Translations under genes and position numbers: made by a program | Notes under the pieces: generated by a model | The model's database searches: none | What the model was told of the DNA's origin: nothing | Seen by the model: only the letters and a program-made list of their open reading frames with translations | In this document: one piece after another, positions 23,430-33,650 of the stretch | Position numbering within the stretch: position 1 is the first letter of the stretch | How the letters are laid out: each line of letters opens with the position of its first letter | Source of the DNA: Heliocidaris erythrogramma | Lineage: Eukaryota; Echinodermata; Echinoidea; Camarodonta; Echinometridae | Assembly (NCBI GenBank): GCA_025617745.1 | Contig: CM046855.1 | Span: 41,983,663-42,047,662 of the forward strand | Direction: 5' to 3' | Length of the DNA stretch: 64,000 nucleotides

Positions 23430-24412
23430 CAGCTTTTACATGATAATAGGTCTTTAGTGCTTAACCATTAAACTGACATGTACATGAAGAATATTATTCA
23501 TAATGAAAAGCACATTTATGTTGTCATCTCTATGCACTTGAACATGCACTTTAATATGACATGAATATTGAAGGATCTTGCCAACAACAGTAATGCTTCT
23601 AGTCAAATGAGATCACACATGTTATGTGAAAACATAATGTAAGTTTCACTATTGTCTAAATTTTTAAAAAATATGGGTTAAATACATACATGCAAGTATC
23701 CTTGCAAGTTGTAAAGTCAATTTTTTTCATTTTAGAGGGTGAGCTTTGATAAAAATCAAAGTATTGTTGTAAAGAACCTCGTATTGATCACACCTTTTAT
23801 GATCTGAACAATACACATTACTAGCAGTTTGTACCTGATCTAACAAGCATAATAATGCATTACACACAATCCATACTGGTACATGATATTATTGTGTAAA
23901 AGCCTTGCAATGCTGTATGTATGTACACAGCTACAGACTGAAGAGACGGAACATGCCAGCAGGAAAGTGTCTAACCTTCCCAGGGACCGTTGTGTGTGTG
24001 TGTGTTATTGTCTGTTCAATTCCAGGGTCCTGAGACAGCCATTGTAGACACAGTGCAGGATCGAGTGACCAGCTACACTGAACAACAGACAAAATTGCCA
24101 TGAATCTTCCAGGGGCTCCCAGTTTCGAAACAGGGCCAGCAGGGGCCTCGGGCAGGTTGCTGTTGGGATACAGCTCTCTGGCTTCCCTGGGCTATGTTTT
24201 GTTACCTCCTAATATTGGATTAGCAACTTTTATTTTTGTAGGATTCTAGCATTTTGCATAAATATGATCAGGTTTCATGTAATTCTTTTCCATGTAAGCT
24301 CGTTGCCTGCATGTCTTGACCTTTGACCTTGTCTATCTGGTTGATGTTTCCAAATCAGAACTATTTCAACCAGTGTTTTTGTTCATGAGAGCTCCTTCAG
24401 GATTTGCTACAT
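23430..24412. other. No gene seen
   Basis: Non-coding; TG microsatellite at about 23992-24005. The more GC-rich stretch 24020-24185 was checked on both strands and no recognisable exon was found. Confidence 0.45.
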
Positions 24413-24722
24413 ACAATGCAATACAATACAATACAATACAATACAATAAGCATTTAGTAAGCCCTTCCCATAAGGCTCGGAGCGTTTACAAAATAATAAT
24501 TATAGAACACATTATAATTTTTATATAAAAACAAATCAGAAAACTCTTCAATCGTCCATGTGGGAACTACAAGGTGGTTTTATGGAGACAGAATGTAATG
24601 AATGTACCCGTTACAAAGTTTGATAGCGGATTTAAAATAAATACGATTTCACAGCTTTTTTAAAGGTCTTTATGGATGCTGACTATCTAATGGTCAAGGG
24701 GAGATTATTCCATAGCCTCGAT
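24413..24722 (-). mobile_element. CR1/L2-type retrotransposon, short 3' fragment
   Basis: Same 3' end as the larger copy at 26614-28201: an (ATACA)n run then GCATTTAGTA, CCCTTCCCATAAGGCTCGGA, GTTACAAAGTTTGATAGCGG and GGTCAAGGGGAGATTATTCC. It diverges at 24722, giving a 310-bp severely truncated copy. The two copies lie 1.9 kb apart in the same orientation. Confidence 0.85.
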
Positions 24723-24824
24723 GTACATGTACATGTATGCTCATGCAAAAGGGATTTCCAAGCAGCAATTTTTATGTTTGCTTTGGGTTTTTCTGTTCCC
24801 ATGAATTTGTGGCGTTTTTTTTTC

Positions 24825-25085
24825 TTTTTTAATAATTATTCATTTATTTATTTAATTTAATTTTTCAAATTTTGTTTTTTATTTTATTTTATTTCATTTT
24901 ATTTTAATTATTTATTTATTTTTATTTTTTTAATTATTTGTTTACTTATTTATCTATTAACTTACTTATTTATTTACTTATTTATTTATTTACTTATTTA
25001 CTTATTAATTTTTATTATTATTATTATTTATTTTATTTTATTTATTTATTTATTAAATTTTTTATTATTTATTTTTTGTTATGTT
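24825..25085. repeat. ATTT-rich low-complexity tract
   Basis: About 260 bp of degenerate (TTTA/TTTTA)n ending in a 10-base G-run. Confidence 0.9.
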
Positions 25086-25732
25086 GGGGGGGGGGGTCTT
25101 TTACTTTGCAATGATGACTGAAGAGCTCTAGCTCTTTCTGTTCAACTGTACAACTCTAGGCAGGAGTCTGTTCACACTACAGCCTTCCCCTCCTTGATCC
25201 GATGATGATAATTATAATATTACAAGGTACATTTACGGACATGTACATGTAGGAGTATTCTCCTTTAAAGGGAAATCCAACCTTAATAGCAAGTTGCTAT
25301 GAAAGAAAAAGGAAAAATCAGAGAAGCAGATTGATAAAAGTTTGAACGAAATCGGACAAGCAATAAGAAAGTTATTAATTTTTGAAAGTTGTAATCACTA
25401 CATATATGGCAATTTCAAATTGGCCGAACAGGTAATGTCACTGTGATGTAGCTGTGGACAACTCCCCCATTCGCTCCAACACACAAAATGACTAAAATGT
25501 CACTTTTTTCAAAATGTATTACTTATTAGGACCTTTTTCTTTCATGAGGACCTATAACAATATGCTATGTCCAATATATTTTGATCCCTGCCCTGAGGGT
25601 AAAAGGGCCTCGAAGAAAACCGCAAATTAATGATATTTTTGTGTACGACAAACAGGGAGTTGTCCACAAACATGTCACAATCAACTCACCAAATTGCCAA
25701 TTTGAGATTCGCATAGATGTAGTGATCTCATT

Positions 25733-26594
25733 TAAGCCTGAGTCGAATCGATTGGTTAGCCGGTGTTCGATCGAAGACATCGAATCCCGAATACGTTTTG
25801 GCAAATCCGGTGCATCGATTTGTAGTCCGCCAGATTTTTGACTACCGTAGCCACCATGAAAAAAGCAAATAAAAAAAGAAACTCCGTAACGTACAGCATA
25901 TACTAGCAGAGAACGTGAAGGCGACTTCAAAGTTCAAACTGTCGGCTAACTTTCGCTAATTCGCTCGCAGAGGACGTCGCGCTTTACCTGTGCTTTCTCT
26001 ATGGAAAAATCGTTTTGTCGTTACGAACTGAAGTTTACGATAATATTCTTGCACTCTCTCTGCATTGTCAATTTGACAATTGTATAATTGAACATGATAA
26101 ATACGGGCATGAGTACGAGTGTACGCAATAACTAATATCACACTCTCATCAAATTGGCAATTACTTCTGAATGATCTATATATATGTGAAGCGAAGCTGA
26201 ATGAAGTCGAGTCACGTCATGAGCGACGAAAAGTTTATTTCGTATTGGGTTTTTTTTTTTTGCATCGAACAAACGTCTCCAAAGACAAAGTAAGATTATT
26301 TGAATTTGAATCATTGTCGGGTGTGTCGACACTATATTTTGGCTAGCCATACGGACTAGAAATTTAAGATTTTGGCTCGTCCGCTGTGATTTTACTAGCC
26401 ATTGGCTAGCGAGCAGCGAGAGCCCATAATGCCCGCGATGCCAGCGGACCGGTCACCGGTGCATGGTGCATGCACTGCGTGCAACTGTGTGCAACTCTGT
26501 TTTCACCGCACATCATTTATCGATTAACCGGTATTCGATCGAATCAAAGCCGTCGAATCCCGGATTATGAAATATTCGATATGACTCAGGCTTA
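25733..26594. mobile_element. hAT-like non-autonomous DNA transposon (862 bp)
   Basis: Flanked by a perfect 8-bp duplication ATCTCATT (25725-25732 and 26595-26602), with perfect 12-bp inverted ends TAAGCCTGAGTC and GACTCAGGCTTA. An 8-bp duplication is the hallmark of hAT transposons. Near each end, in direct orientation, it has a similar block (GGTTAGCCGGTGTTCGATCG and ATTAACCGGTATTCGATCGA), possibly subterminal transposase-binding repeats. No transposase frame is present, so it would need one in trans. Its insertion into a known MITE sequence confirms both boundaries. Confidence 0.88.
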
Positions 26595-26613
26595 ATCTCA
26601 TTTTTCAAACATC

Positions 26614-28201
26614 AATACAATACAATACAATACAATAAGCATTTAGTACGCCCTTCCCATAAGGCTCGGAGCGTTTACAAAATATTTAAATTATAGAACA
26701 CATTATAATTTGTATTTGTATATAAACACAAATCATAGGGAGACAAAATGTAATGAATGTACCTGTTACAAAGTTTGATAGCGGATTTAAAATAAATATG
26801 ATTTTACAGCTTTTTTAAAGGTCTTTATGGATGCTGACTGTCTGATGGTCAAGGGGAGATTATTCCATAGCCTAGATGCAGTAACTGTGAAAGTCCTATC
26901 ACCTGACAAATTTCGGGTAATTGGGTAGCTGAGCTGAAGGTTGTGATTTGAGGATCTGAGATTTCTACTAGGTGTATATACAGTTAAGCATTCAGATATG
27001 TACCCTGGAGCCTGGTTATTGATAGATTTATAAACATAAAGAACTAATTTGAAGATGATACGTTTTTGAATGGGCAGCCAGTGAAGGGAACGAAGTAAAG
27101 GTTGGGAAGAATGACTTCTGCCAACCTCAAAAACAAGACGTGCAGCCCAATTCTGTAGACGCTGTAGACGGCTTACATGAGACTTTGGTATAGAGGAAAG
27201 AAGCCCATTACAATAGTCTAGTCTGGAAAGAATAAGTGACCTTACAGCATGATGACAAGTAGTTTGATCAATAAATTTACGAATCCTAGATATATTCCTC
27301 AAATGAAAAATCACACTGCGGCAAACATTGTTAATGTGTGCTGACATAGTCATGTTAACATCAAAAAAGGCACCCAGATTCCTTATTGAATCCGATGGAT
27401 GTATAGAAACTTCACCAACTGACAGTGTCAAATCTGGCAAATTTTTGTAATTGTATGGTGATGCAGCAATGAAAAATTCAGTTTTACTATCATTGAGTTT
27501 TAACTTATTTGCTGTCAGCCAGTTCCTTATATCTGATATACAAGATTGAAGTGAAAACATGGCCTTATCCAGTTCCCCAGGAATTTTAGGATCAAATGCT
27601 ACATACAACTGAATGTCATCAGCATAAACATGATACGAAACATTATGGTACCGGGCGATGTCGCCAACTGGGAGAATATAAACTGTGAAACCAGTGGGAC
27701 CTACAACTGAGCCCTGGGGTAAACCAAACCTAGAAATGGTTGGATCTGAAAGTTCCCCATCTATGTCGACTTGTGCTGTCCAGCCATCAAGATAAGACTG
27801 AAACCAATTCAACGCAGTTCCCCTAACACCAATTCTCTTTGACAAACGACAAATAAAAATTTTGTGGTCAATCGTATCGAAGGCTGCTGATAAATCTACA
27901 AGTACCACAAGAACTACTTTGTTTGAGTTCAATGAAAACATAATATCATTTTTAACCTTAATCAATGCAGATTCAGTACCATGTTTGGGTCTATAAGCAG
28001 ACTGGTGTGGATCAGCAAGATTATTAATCTCCATATGTTCCACCAGTCTTGAGCAAGCAATTTTCTCGATAAGTTTACCAACAAACGATAAATTGGATAC
28101 AGGCCTATAATTCTTCAAATTGTTTTTATCTAAAGATGAATTTTTCAAAAGAGGTCTTATGATTGCATGGTGAGCCTTCTGTGGAAAGACACCACATGAC
28201 A
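26614..28201 (-). mobile_element. CR1/L2-type non-LTR retrotransposon, 5'-truncated
   Basis: 1588 bp on the minus strand, flanked by the 7-bp duplication AAACATC (26607-26613 and 28202-28208), which duplicates MITE sequence. The 3' end is a short tandem tail (TATTG)n read on the minus strand, preceded by about 170 bp of 3' UTR shared with 24413-24722. The 5' end is truncated within the reverse-transcriptase region, so the endonuclease domain is absent. It is the youngest-looking retroelement here, since its long frame is intact. Confidence 0.9.
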
Positions 28202-28211
28202 AAACATCCAT
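26787..28211 (-). CDS. Reverse transcriptase (CR1/L2-type ORF2), N-terminally truncated
   Basis: A 474-residue uninterrupted frame. From the N-terminus: fingers motif PVSNLSFVGKLIEK, palm motif with the first catalytic Asp in VVLVDLSAAFDTIDH (about residue 100), LPQGSVVGP, the catalytic YADDIQLY (about 200), then the thumb and C-terminal region (SRLDYCNGLL, LHWLPI, FTVTASRLWNNLP). The C-terminal pattern is that of CR1/L2-clade elements. The enzyme copies element RNA at a nicked target. Full-length ORF2 would also have an N-terminal AP-like endonuclease, which is missing. The apparent start codon (28209-28211) lies beyond the element boundary, in the duplicated flank and MITE, so translation from it is accidental. 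The copy should be immobile. Confidence 0.92.
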   Translation of the reverse strand: MDVLSCGVFPQKAHHAIIRPLLKNSSLDKNNLKNYRPVSNLSFVGKLIEKIACSRLVEHMEINNLADPHQSAYRPKHGTESALIKVKNDIMFSLNSNKVVLVVLVDLSAAFDTIDHKIFICRLSKRIGVRGTALNWFQSYLDGWTAQVDIDGELSDPTISRFGLPQGSVVGPTGFTVYILPVGDIARYHNVSYHVYADDIQLYVAFDPKIPGELDKAMFSLQSCISDIRNWLTANKLKLNDSKTEFFIAASPYNYKNLPDLTLSVGEVSIHPSDSIRNLGAFFDVNMTMSAHINNVCRSVIFHLRNISRIRKFIDQTTCHHAVRSLILSRLDYCNGLLSSIPKSHVSRLQRLQNWAARLVFEVGRSHSSQPLLRSLHWLPIQKRIIFKLVLYVYKSINNQAPGYISECLTVYTPSRNLRSSNHNLQLSYPITRNLSGDRTFTVTASRLWNNLPLTIRQSASIKTFKKAVKSYLF

Positions 28212-28320
28212 AACTTTCTTAGTCCTTGTCCGATTTCTTTCAAACTTTCACCATCCTGTTTTTCTTATTTTTCTGCTTTCACACAAATCAACTTATTACC
28301 AAGGTTGGATTGCCCTTTAA

Positions 28321-28772
28321 TCTAGAGCAACCAAAAGTAATTAGATATTAATTTTTACACTATGGCTCAGACTACATTATACCTCCTGGCAGAAGTCCAA
28401 TAACAAGCTACAATATACATAAGGCTCTTCAGGGGCAGAGTATCACCTTTTTTTGTTGTTGTTGCTTACCAGATTATTGTGGTCCTTTAAGGGGTGCTTG
28501 GCTTGTCACACTTTATGGGAATGTTATCAAACAATGTAGGGTTTACTACTCCATTAGTGATTTTATAACTTTCAAGGACCACAAGGGCCATGCAATCAAT
28601 CTTATACAACAAATAACACTGCACAAAGACTCTTATTAACTTCTAGACCCAAGGACATTTAGCATGGCCTGAAATAGAATGATGTAAAATCTATTGATAA
28701 GACTAGAGATGTTAAATGCAAGGCACCTGCATGTTTACAAAAGCAACATACATCACGGATACTCCTGCACAC
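28321..28772. other. No gene seen
   Basis: Non-coding spacer between MITEs; a short TTGTTG run near 28450. Confidence 0.5.
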
Positions 28773-29310
28773 TTAAAGGGGAAAGTCCACCTCGATTTCA
28801 AGTTCATTTTAAAAGAAGCAGAAAAATTAATGAAACATATTAGTGAAGGTTTGAACAAAATTCGATAAGAAATTTAAAAAGTTAAGAATTTTTGAAGTTG
28901 TACCGGTAATCAATCAAACACAAATTGGCAACTACGTCACATATCTTGCGAGCTCCTCTCCCATTTACCTTGCACCCAAAAAGTCATTAATTTCCATTTT
29001 CTCTTAAAATATTAAACCATACATGGAAATATTAAACCATACATGCACCTTAGATATAATCATTGCTCATATGTTTTTTACAAAAAACCTGTATGAAACA
29101 AATTTATTCCTCCATCAAAAACTAAGAAAATTAATATCTATGAAATTTTCTGTACTGAGCAAATTGGAGAGGATATTGCAAGTATGTCACGGAGTTGCCA
29201 ATTTGTGTTTGATTGAATAATTTTCTATTTTTTCGGATTTCTTATCGTATTTTGCTCAAACTTTCACTTATTTCATTTTCTTCATTTATTCAACTTAATA
29301 CCAGGGTGGA
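28773..29310. mobile_element. Palindromic MITE, family B, best copy
   Basis: Starts TTAAAGGGGAAAGTCCACCT. The left arm contains TTTGAACAAAATTCGATAAG and AATCAATCAAACACAAATTG; the right arm, inverted, contains GCCAATTTGTGTTTGATTGA, TATTTTGCTCAAACTTTCAC and CAGGGTGGA. Arms of about 250 bp face each other. Its right terminus runs directly into the left end of the next, family-A MITE at CAGGGTGGAAATCC, so the two are joined in the middle of similar TIRs. Other copies: 5757-6312, 18548-18900, 32874-33112, 48761-49300. Confidence 0.8.
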
Positions 29311-29864
29311 AATCCAACCTTAATGGTACATTCTTCTGAAAGAAAGCAGGAAAATCAGATAAACAGATTGGTAAAAGTATGAAAGAAATGAAAATTATTA
29401 ATTTCTAAAAGGTGTCAGCACGACATATACATGTCAGGGGCGGATACAGGATTTTCAGAAAGGGGGGGGGGGGGCGCACACTGTGGAACCCTCCGTTTGA
29501 CATCCTCGCCTGCATGCATTGGTAGTTTCAAATTGGCCGAATCAGTAATGTCACTGTCATGTCATGGTGGACAACTCTCCCATTTGTTCCAACACACAAA
29601 ATGGCTAAACTGTCAATTTTACAAAAAGTAAACTTGGTTGAACCTACATGTATGTCAATATGTTATAGATCTACAATATATTTTGAGTACTGCCCTGAGG
29701 AGTAAAAACGGAAATGAATTTCATTTTAGTGTAGGGAGAGTTGACCAGGAAGGAATACATGTATGTCACAGTAAATTGTCCTAAATTTTGTTAATTTAAG
29801 ATGCACATATATTTAGTGATGTCATTTTTAACAAATTTATAACTTTCTTATTAAATATCATAAT

Positions 29865-30195
29865 TGATAGGATTGAAGTAAATTGAATATATCATAAAGA
29901 AATGTGAGAAAATTACAATGCCCCGACCGGGATTCGAACCCGGGACCCTGGCTTACATGACCAGTGCTCTACCAACTGAGCTATCCGGGCTCCCGTCGAA
30001 GCAAAGTAACAATCTCACATACATGTATAGCCCCTCTCTTTCCATCGAGCGCAGGGGGTACATCCATACCAATTCCATGCGTACGCTATATAATGGCCTA
30101 CCAATGAGACCAGGGTCCCGGGTTCGAATCCTGGTTGGGGCATTGTAATTTTCTCACATTTCTTTATGATATAATCAACTTTCTTATTATTCGTC
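29865..30195. mobile_element. Palindromic insertion whose arms are tRNA sequence plus a common tail
   Basis: Left arm, outside to inside: ATATCATAAAGAAATGTGAG, AAAATTACAATGCCCCGACC, GGGATTCGAACCCGGGACCC. The right arm (30108-30172) is its inverse: GGGTCCCGGGTTCGAATCC, TGGTTGGGGCATTGTAATTT, TCTCACATTTCTTTATGATAT. Each arm is thus the 3' half of a tRNA followed by the same non-tRNA tail of about 30 bp. The left side contains a whole tRNA-like unit; the right only its 3' half. It sits inside a family-A MITE. It looks like two SINE copies in inverted orientation, or a DNA element that absorbed a tRNA gene end. Confidence 0.7.
29919..29990 (-). pseudogene. tRNA-like sequence (Thr-UGU/Lys-type), probably a SINE head
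   Basis: Folds as a cloverleaf on the minus strand. The acceptor GCCCGGA pairs with TCGGGGC except for a G-G mismatch. TAGCTCAGTTGG gives the D-arm and box A. The anticodon stem is CTGGT/GCCAG, and the T-arm is CCGGG TTCGAAT CCCGG, which is also box B. The anticodon loop is CATGTAA: TGT would be Thr, but position 33, almost always T, is A. That change, the acceptor mismatch and the position in a repeated palindrome argue against a working tRNA gene. The overall body resembles tRNA-Lys and tRNA-Thr. Confidence 0.7.
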
Positions 30196-30282
30196 TGATT
30201 TCTTTCAAACTTTCACCAACCCGTTTCTCTGCTTTCACACAAATCAACTTATTACATATGTTGGATTGCCCTTTAAATACTA

Positions 30283-30433
30283 CAGGGGAGCGTTTCATCA
30301 AGCCGTCTTAGCGTTTTGTCAGTGATTTTTACCGACAACTGTTATAAGCTACTGAAATCCTTGCATCTGATTGGCTGAGAGCAAATTTGTCAGTAAAAGT
30401 CACTGACAAAATGCTTGATGAAACACTCCCCAG
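30283..30433. mobile_element. 151-bp palindromic MITE, family D, copy 1
   Basis: CAGGGGAGCGTTTCATCAAG and its inverse TTGATGAAACACTCCCCAG bound the element, and TTTTGTCAGTGATTTTTACC pairs with GTAAAAGTCACTGACAAAA. A nearly identical copy is at 44490-44631 and a truncated inverted one at 44300-44396. Confidence 0.85.
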
Positions 30434-31184
30434 ATCTTGCAAAAAAGTTTTCACAACATCTCCATCAAGAAAATGTTGAATACTGTAAACGTGGAATATT
30501 TCGCGGTGTGGAAATTTTTGCGTATTTCGCGCAGCATGAAATGTGCACGAAAATAAAAACACGCAAATATTTTTGTTTATGTATTCTTTTGCGCATGAGG
30601 CTAGCACGTCGGCGAAATTAAAAACACGCTAAATTCACTTTACTCAGCCGAGCGCGAAATATTAATCCCACGAAAATTTCCACTTTTACAGTATTCTAAT
30701 AATCGCTTGCTCATCTGACTGGGGTAAATTTCCTGAACAATCAGAAAATACCATGTACATGTATACAGGTAAGAAAAGTTTGTAAAAATGTCTCCTTTTT
30801 TCAGCTATGGATCACCAAAAAGTTTAAAGACGAATGAACCCTTGAATGAATACAAAGGTGGCCTAAGCATTAGCAGAAAAAACAGCAATTTACAAACAAA
30901 AAAGGGAGAAACAAATTAATTATTTAAATATAAGATAAATCATACAAGAAATTGACTCTTAAAAATACAAAAAATATGGGGAATCTCTAATCGGCAAATT
31001 CAGTTGTTTTTGTGATGTCATGTACATGGAGAACTTGCCATTTGTTGTGTACATTTTTTCTTCTTTTAAATATATCTCTTTCTGCTAATATCATGGAACT
31101 GATTTTATCAGTGATGCACTATTGATAATCTAATACTTATTTACATGTCCTCCCGCATTGTCATTATTAGTGTGTTGTTGTTTA
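30434..31184. other. No gene seen
   Basis: Non-coding. 30480-30690 is an imperfect inverted repeat (TACTGTAAACGTGGAATATTT against ATTTCCACTTTTACAGTA), probably another short element. Confidence 0.5.
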
Positions 31185-31735
31185 AAACTTCAAGGTTTCG
31201 CAAACCTAAAGTTTAAACAGCTTTGATGACCAGTGTGAATGTACATTAGCTAATGTACACATATGGGAGTTGTGGTTTCGCCACTTTACGTTAGCGAAAC
31301 TTTTTAACGAAACGACGACTCAATTACCACACAGAGGGTTCACAAGGGCCCGAAACAATGATGCTTGTTCTGAAACTACAAGCCGAGCGATCATTGTGAA
31401 CACTGATTGTGTGTACAGTATACATACAGATCCTGTGTTCATAATGCGAAGGGTATGACCCAGACGGTTAACAAGAACAGAGAGATCGTTAACTACAAGC
31501 TTGCGAAACTTAAAGTTTATTCTGTTCACACGGTCCGAAACTGCGATGGTGGACCCCTCGCTGCTCGTGGTTTCGGCGTTAACTAGAAGTCCAAGTACGG
31601 TAAACTTAATGTTTTCGAAACTATGAGTCCGTTCATGCGGACTGAAACTACACAATAACTACAAGTTAACTTAAAGTTTTGAAACTACAAGCGAAAACTT
31701 AAAGTTCAGCTCCCTTCGTATGAACCTGACTATTG
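31185..31735. repeat. Dispersed repeat E, copy 2
   Basis: Longer relative of 4695-5080, sharing GAGAGATCGTTAAC, ACTTAAAGTTTATTCTGT, TGCTCGTGGTTTCGGC, GAGTCCGTTCATGCGG, GTTTTGAAACTACAAGC and AGCTCCCTTCGT. Many small inverted AACTTTAAGTT-type motifs. The two overlapping frames of 62 and 111 codons are by-products. Confidence 0.65.
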
Positions 31736-32873
31736 TAACTATACATGTACTGTAGCCTTCAGCAATTATTGCTGTATTACCTAAGCATTCTTCATCTCTC
31801 TCATTTCATCAAGATAATATAACAATGTGATCTTTTTACCCAGGGTATCCTCATCAGTATTAACAATGCTCTTCCTGAGGTACTAGCATTGTTCTTCATC
31901 TAAGGATAGGCAAAATTATTAACATATTATCCTTATAATAGAATATGGTTCTTGGTAACTGATTACCTGTTGCATCATCACCTCCTAAACAATGTGATTA
32001 TTTAAATGTTAACATCATACACAATTTTTCTCCTTTTAAATTCAAAGGCTAGTATTCCTAAAAGGCGTACTATCCTTTGTCCACGTTTTAATCCTGTCTT
32101 TTGGATATCAGGGTTAGTCCACTGAATCATGAAGTGGTAACCTCTTCATTCTGTTAAAATTGACAAAAATCTATTTCTGTTGCAATTTCATGACGTGGTT
32201 CATTTCCTTTAATCATTTCATTACAGAATTACAATAATTTGTACATGAAAATAAATAGGACAAAACTTGATACTCTGTAAAACACTGAACCAGCATATTG
32301 TCTGCCTTAATGAATATGGGCCAAAGTGAATGTTAAAAGTGTGAAATACATACTTTGCTGTTTAAAACTTCTTTCGGTTATTGCAGAGCTCAACGCTCAG
32401 TACGTATCCCCAAAATTTCAAAGTATTCCTTGCGCTCATGTACATACACACCCTAAAAATATCAATCCAGACCCCCAATAAAAAAATTAGTGTAGACTGT
32501 AGTCTTGTAGAGCCCTGGTTATTGGTAAGCCTCCAAAGAAAAGTATTTCTTTTAATTTACATGTAGTTTATAAATGACTAAAAATCTATACATGTAGCTC
32601 ATATCACAGCTGAAGAGCATCAACATTCTACGGAGTACACTTCATGACATTGCTTTTTAATAGATTCATTTCTAAAATAACCTATTCAATTTTTAATCAA
32701 TATTTCTCTTTTGAAAATTCATTACATTAAAATGTGTGTAATCAGTAATTAATACACAATAATACCATTGAAACAACACATGGCACATTGTAAATATATA
32801 GATTTTTTATTATTTACACAAGTCTTTTTGGGGATTTGTTTTAGTTACAGTAAGATTTCATAAAAGGGATTTG
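31736..32873. other. No gene seen
   Basis: AT-rich intronic DNA, nothing recognised. Confidence 0.5.
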
Positions 32874-33112
32874 TTAAAGGTGAAGTCCACTCTGATGTTA
32901 AATTGGTTTTAATAGTTCCAGCAGAAATACTAGAGAAACGGATAATTGGAAGTTTGAACAAAATCTGGTAAACAAAAATAAGAAATTTACTTATTTTTTA
33001 AGTTGATTAAAGACAAATTGACAACTCTGACAATTTCATGAGGCCCTCTCTCACTTGCTCTGTACTAAAAAAAAGAGAAAAGTAGAGATCTATTCTCATT
33101 TTTTTTTTAAAT
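32874..33112. mobile_element. MITE family B, left arm only
   Basis: TTAAAGGTGAAGTCCACTCT, AAGTTTGAACAAAATCTGGT and GCCCTCTCTCACTTGC match the left arm of family B. The right arm is absent; the next sequence is unrelated. Confidence 0.65.
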
Positions 33113-33369
33113 TAAAACCTACTAAATATAAAGGTGGTGTTCCCCACTCATAGCTACATTCCTATACTTCGTGTGTATAATGTAGGCAGTCATAGTGACT
33201 CATACACCTCATCTTTTTAAAACACCACTGCACAAAAGTCACCAATATTCACTCAAAATCGTCATTTAATTTTCAAAAACCGACCACAAAATATCCAAGA
33301 AATACAATAAATTCAACTCACCAATGTTGGAAAAGATATTTACAAAAATGAAATCCGTAATTTACTGTT

Positions 33370-33650
33370 GATTCTCGCGAAACGAGCTATCGGAGTCATT
33401 GTGTACATTTCCTGGTCGCCGCGGGCGCTGACATCTCCCCAAAAGAGTTTTGTCCTCAAAAATTCGGTCCCTATGGCTTACACGGAAAAGTTCCGATTTT
33501 CTGTGTGCGCGATCGTAAAGATCGATGTGCCCTAGCGATCCCGAGTTTCTTCGTGGACAAAAATTATATTGGCTGATTTTAGTCTAAGACATCGGCAGTT
33601 TGTAAACAACACGCGATCGCGAAACAAATCGGCGGGGATTTCTCCGGTTT
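33370..33650. promoter_or_regulatory. CpG-dense patch in kinase intron 1
   Basis: About 280 bp with many CpGs (TCGCGAAAC, GCCGCGGGCGC, GCGCGATCG, CACGCGATCGCGAAAC) in otherwise AT-rich DNA, 1.2 kb downstream of the kinase start codon. GGTGTTCCCC occurs near 33136 and 33847 on either side, so it may be the core of a transposable element rather than an enhancer or alternative promoter. No coding exon was recognised. Confidence 0.35.

Larger units (their letters stand above)
25265..28320. mobile_element. Palindromic MITE, family A, copy 2, split by two insertions
   Basis: Begins TTAAAGGGAAATCCAACCTT and ends AAGGTTGGATTGCCCTTTAA, as copy 1. The left arm runs to 25732 and the right arm resumes after 28201. 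Between them sit a hAT-like element (25733-26594) and a CR1/L2-type element (26614-28201), separated by only 19 bp of MITE sequence. Without the insertions the MITE would be about 600 bp, the same size as copy 1. Confidence 0.85.
29311..30276. mobile_element. Palindromic MITE, family A, copy 3, with insertions
   Basis: GGAAATCCAACCTTAATGGT on the left and ATGTTGGATTGCCCTTTAA on the right. The left arm is interrupted near 29438-29525 by a sequence containing GGGGCGGATACAGGATTTTC and a 13-base G-run. The centre-right is interrupted by the tRNA-containing palindrome (29865-30195). Confidence 0.75.

Noticed and set aside
24000-24185. Possible host exon in a GC-richer stretch
   Set aside because: Neither strand gives a frame with fitting splice sites and a recognisable protein; kept as unassigned.
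25565-25930. Overlapping frames of 121 and 86 codons on both strands
   Set aside because: They span the junction of a family-A MITE and a hAT-like element; no protein family is suggested.
29919-29990. Functional tRNA-Thr gene
   Set aside because: A at position 33, a G-G mismatch in the acceptor and location inside a repeated palindrome; better read as a SINE head or pseudogene.
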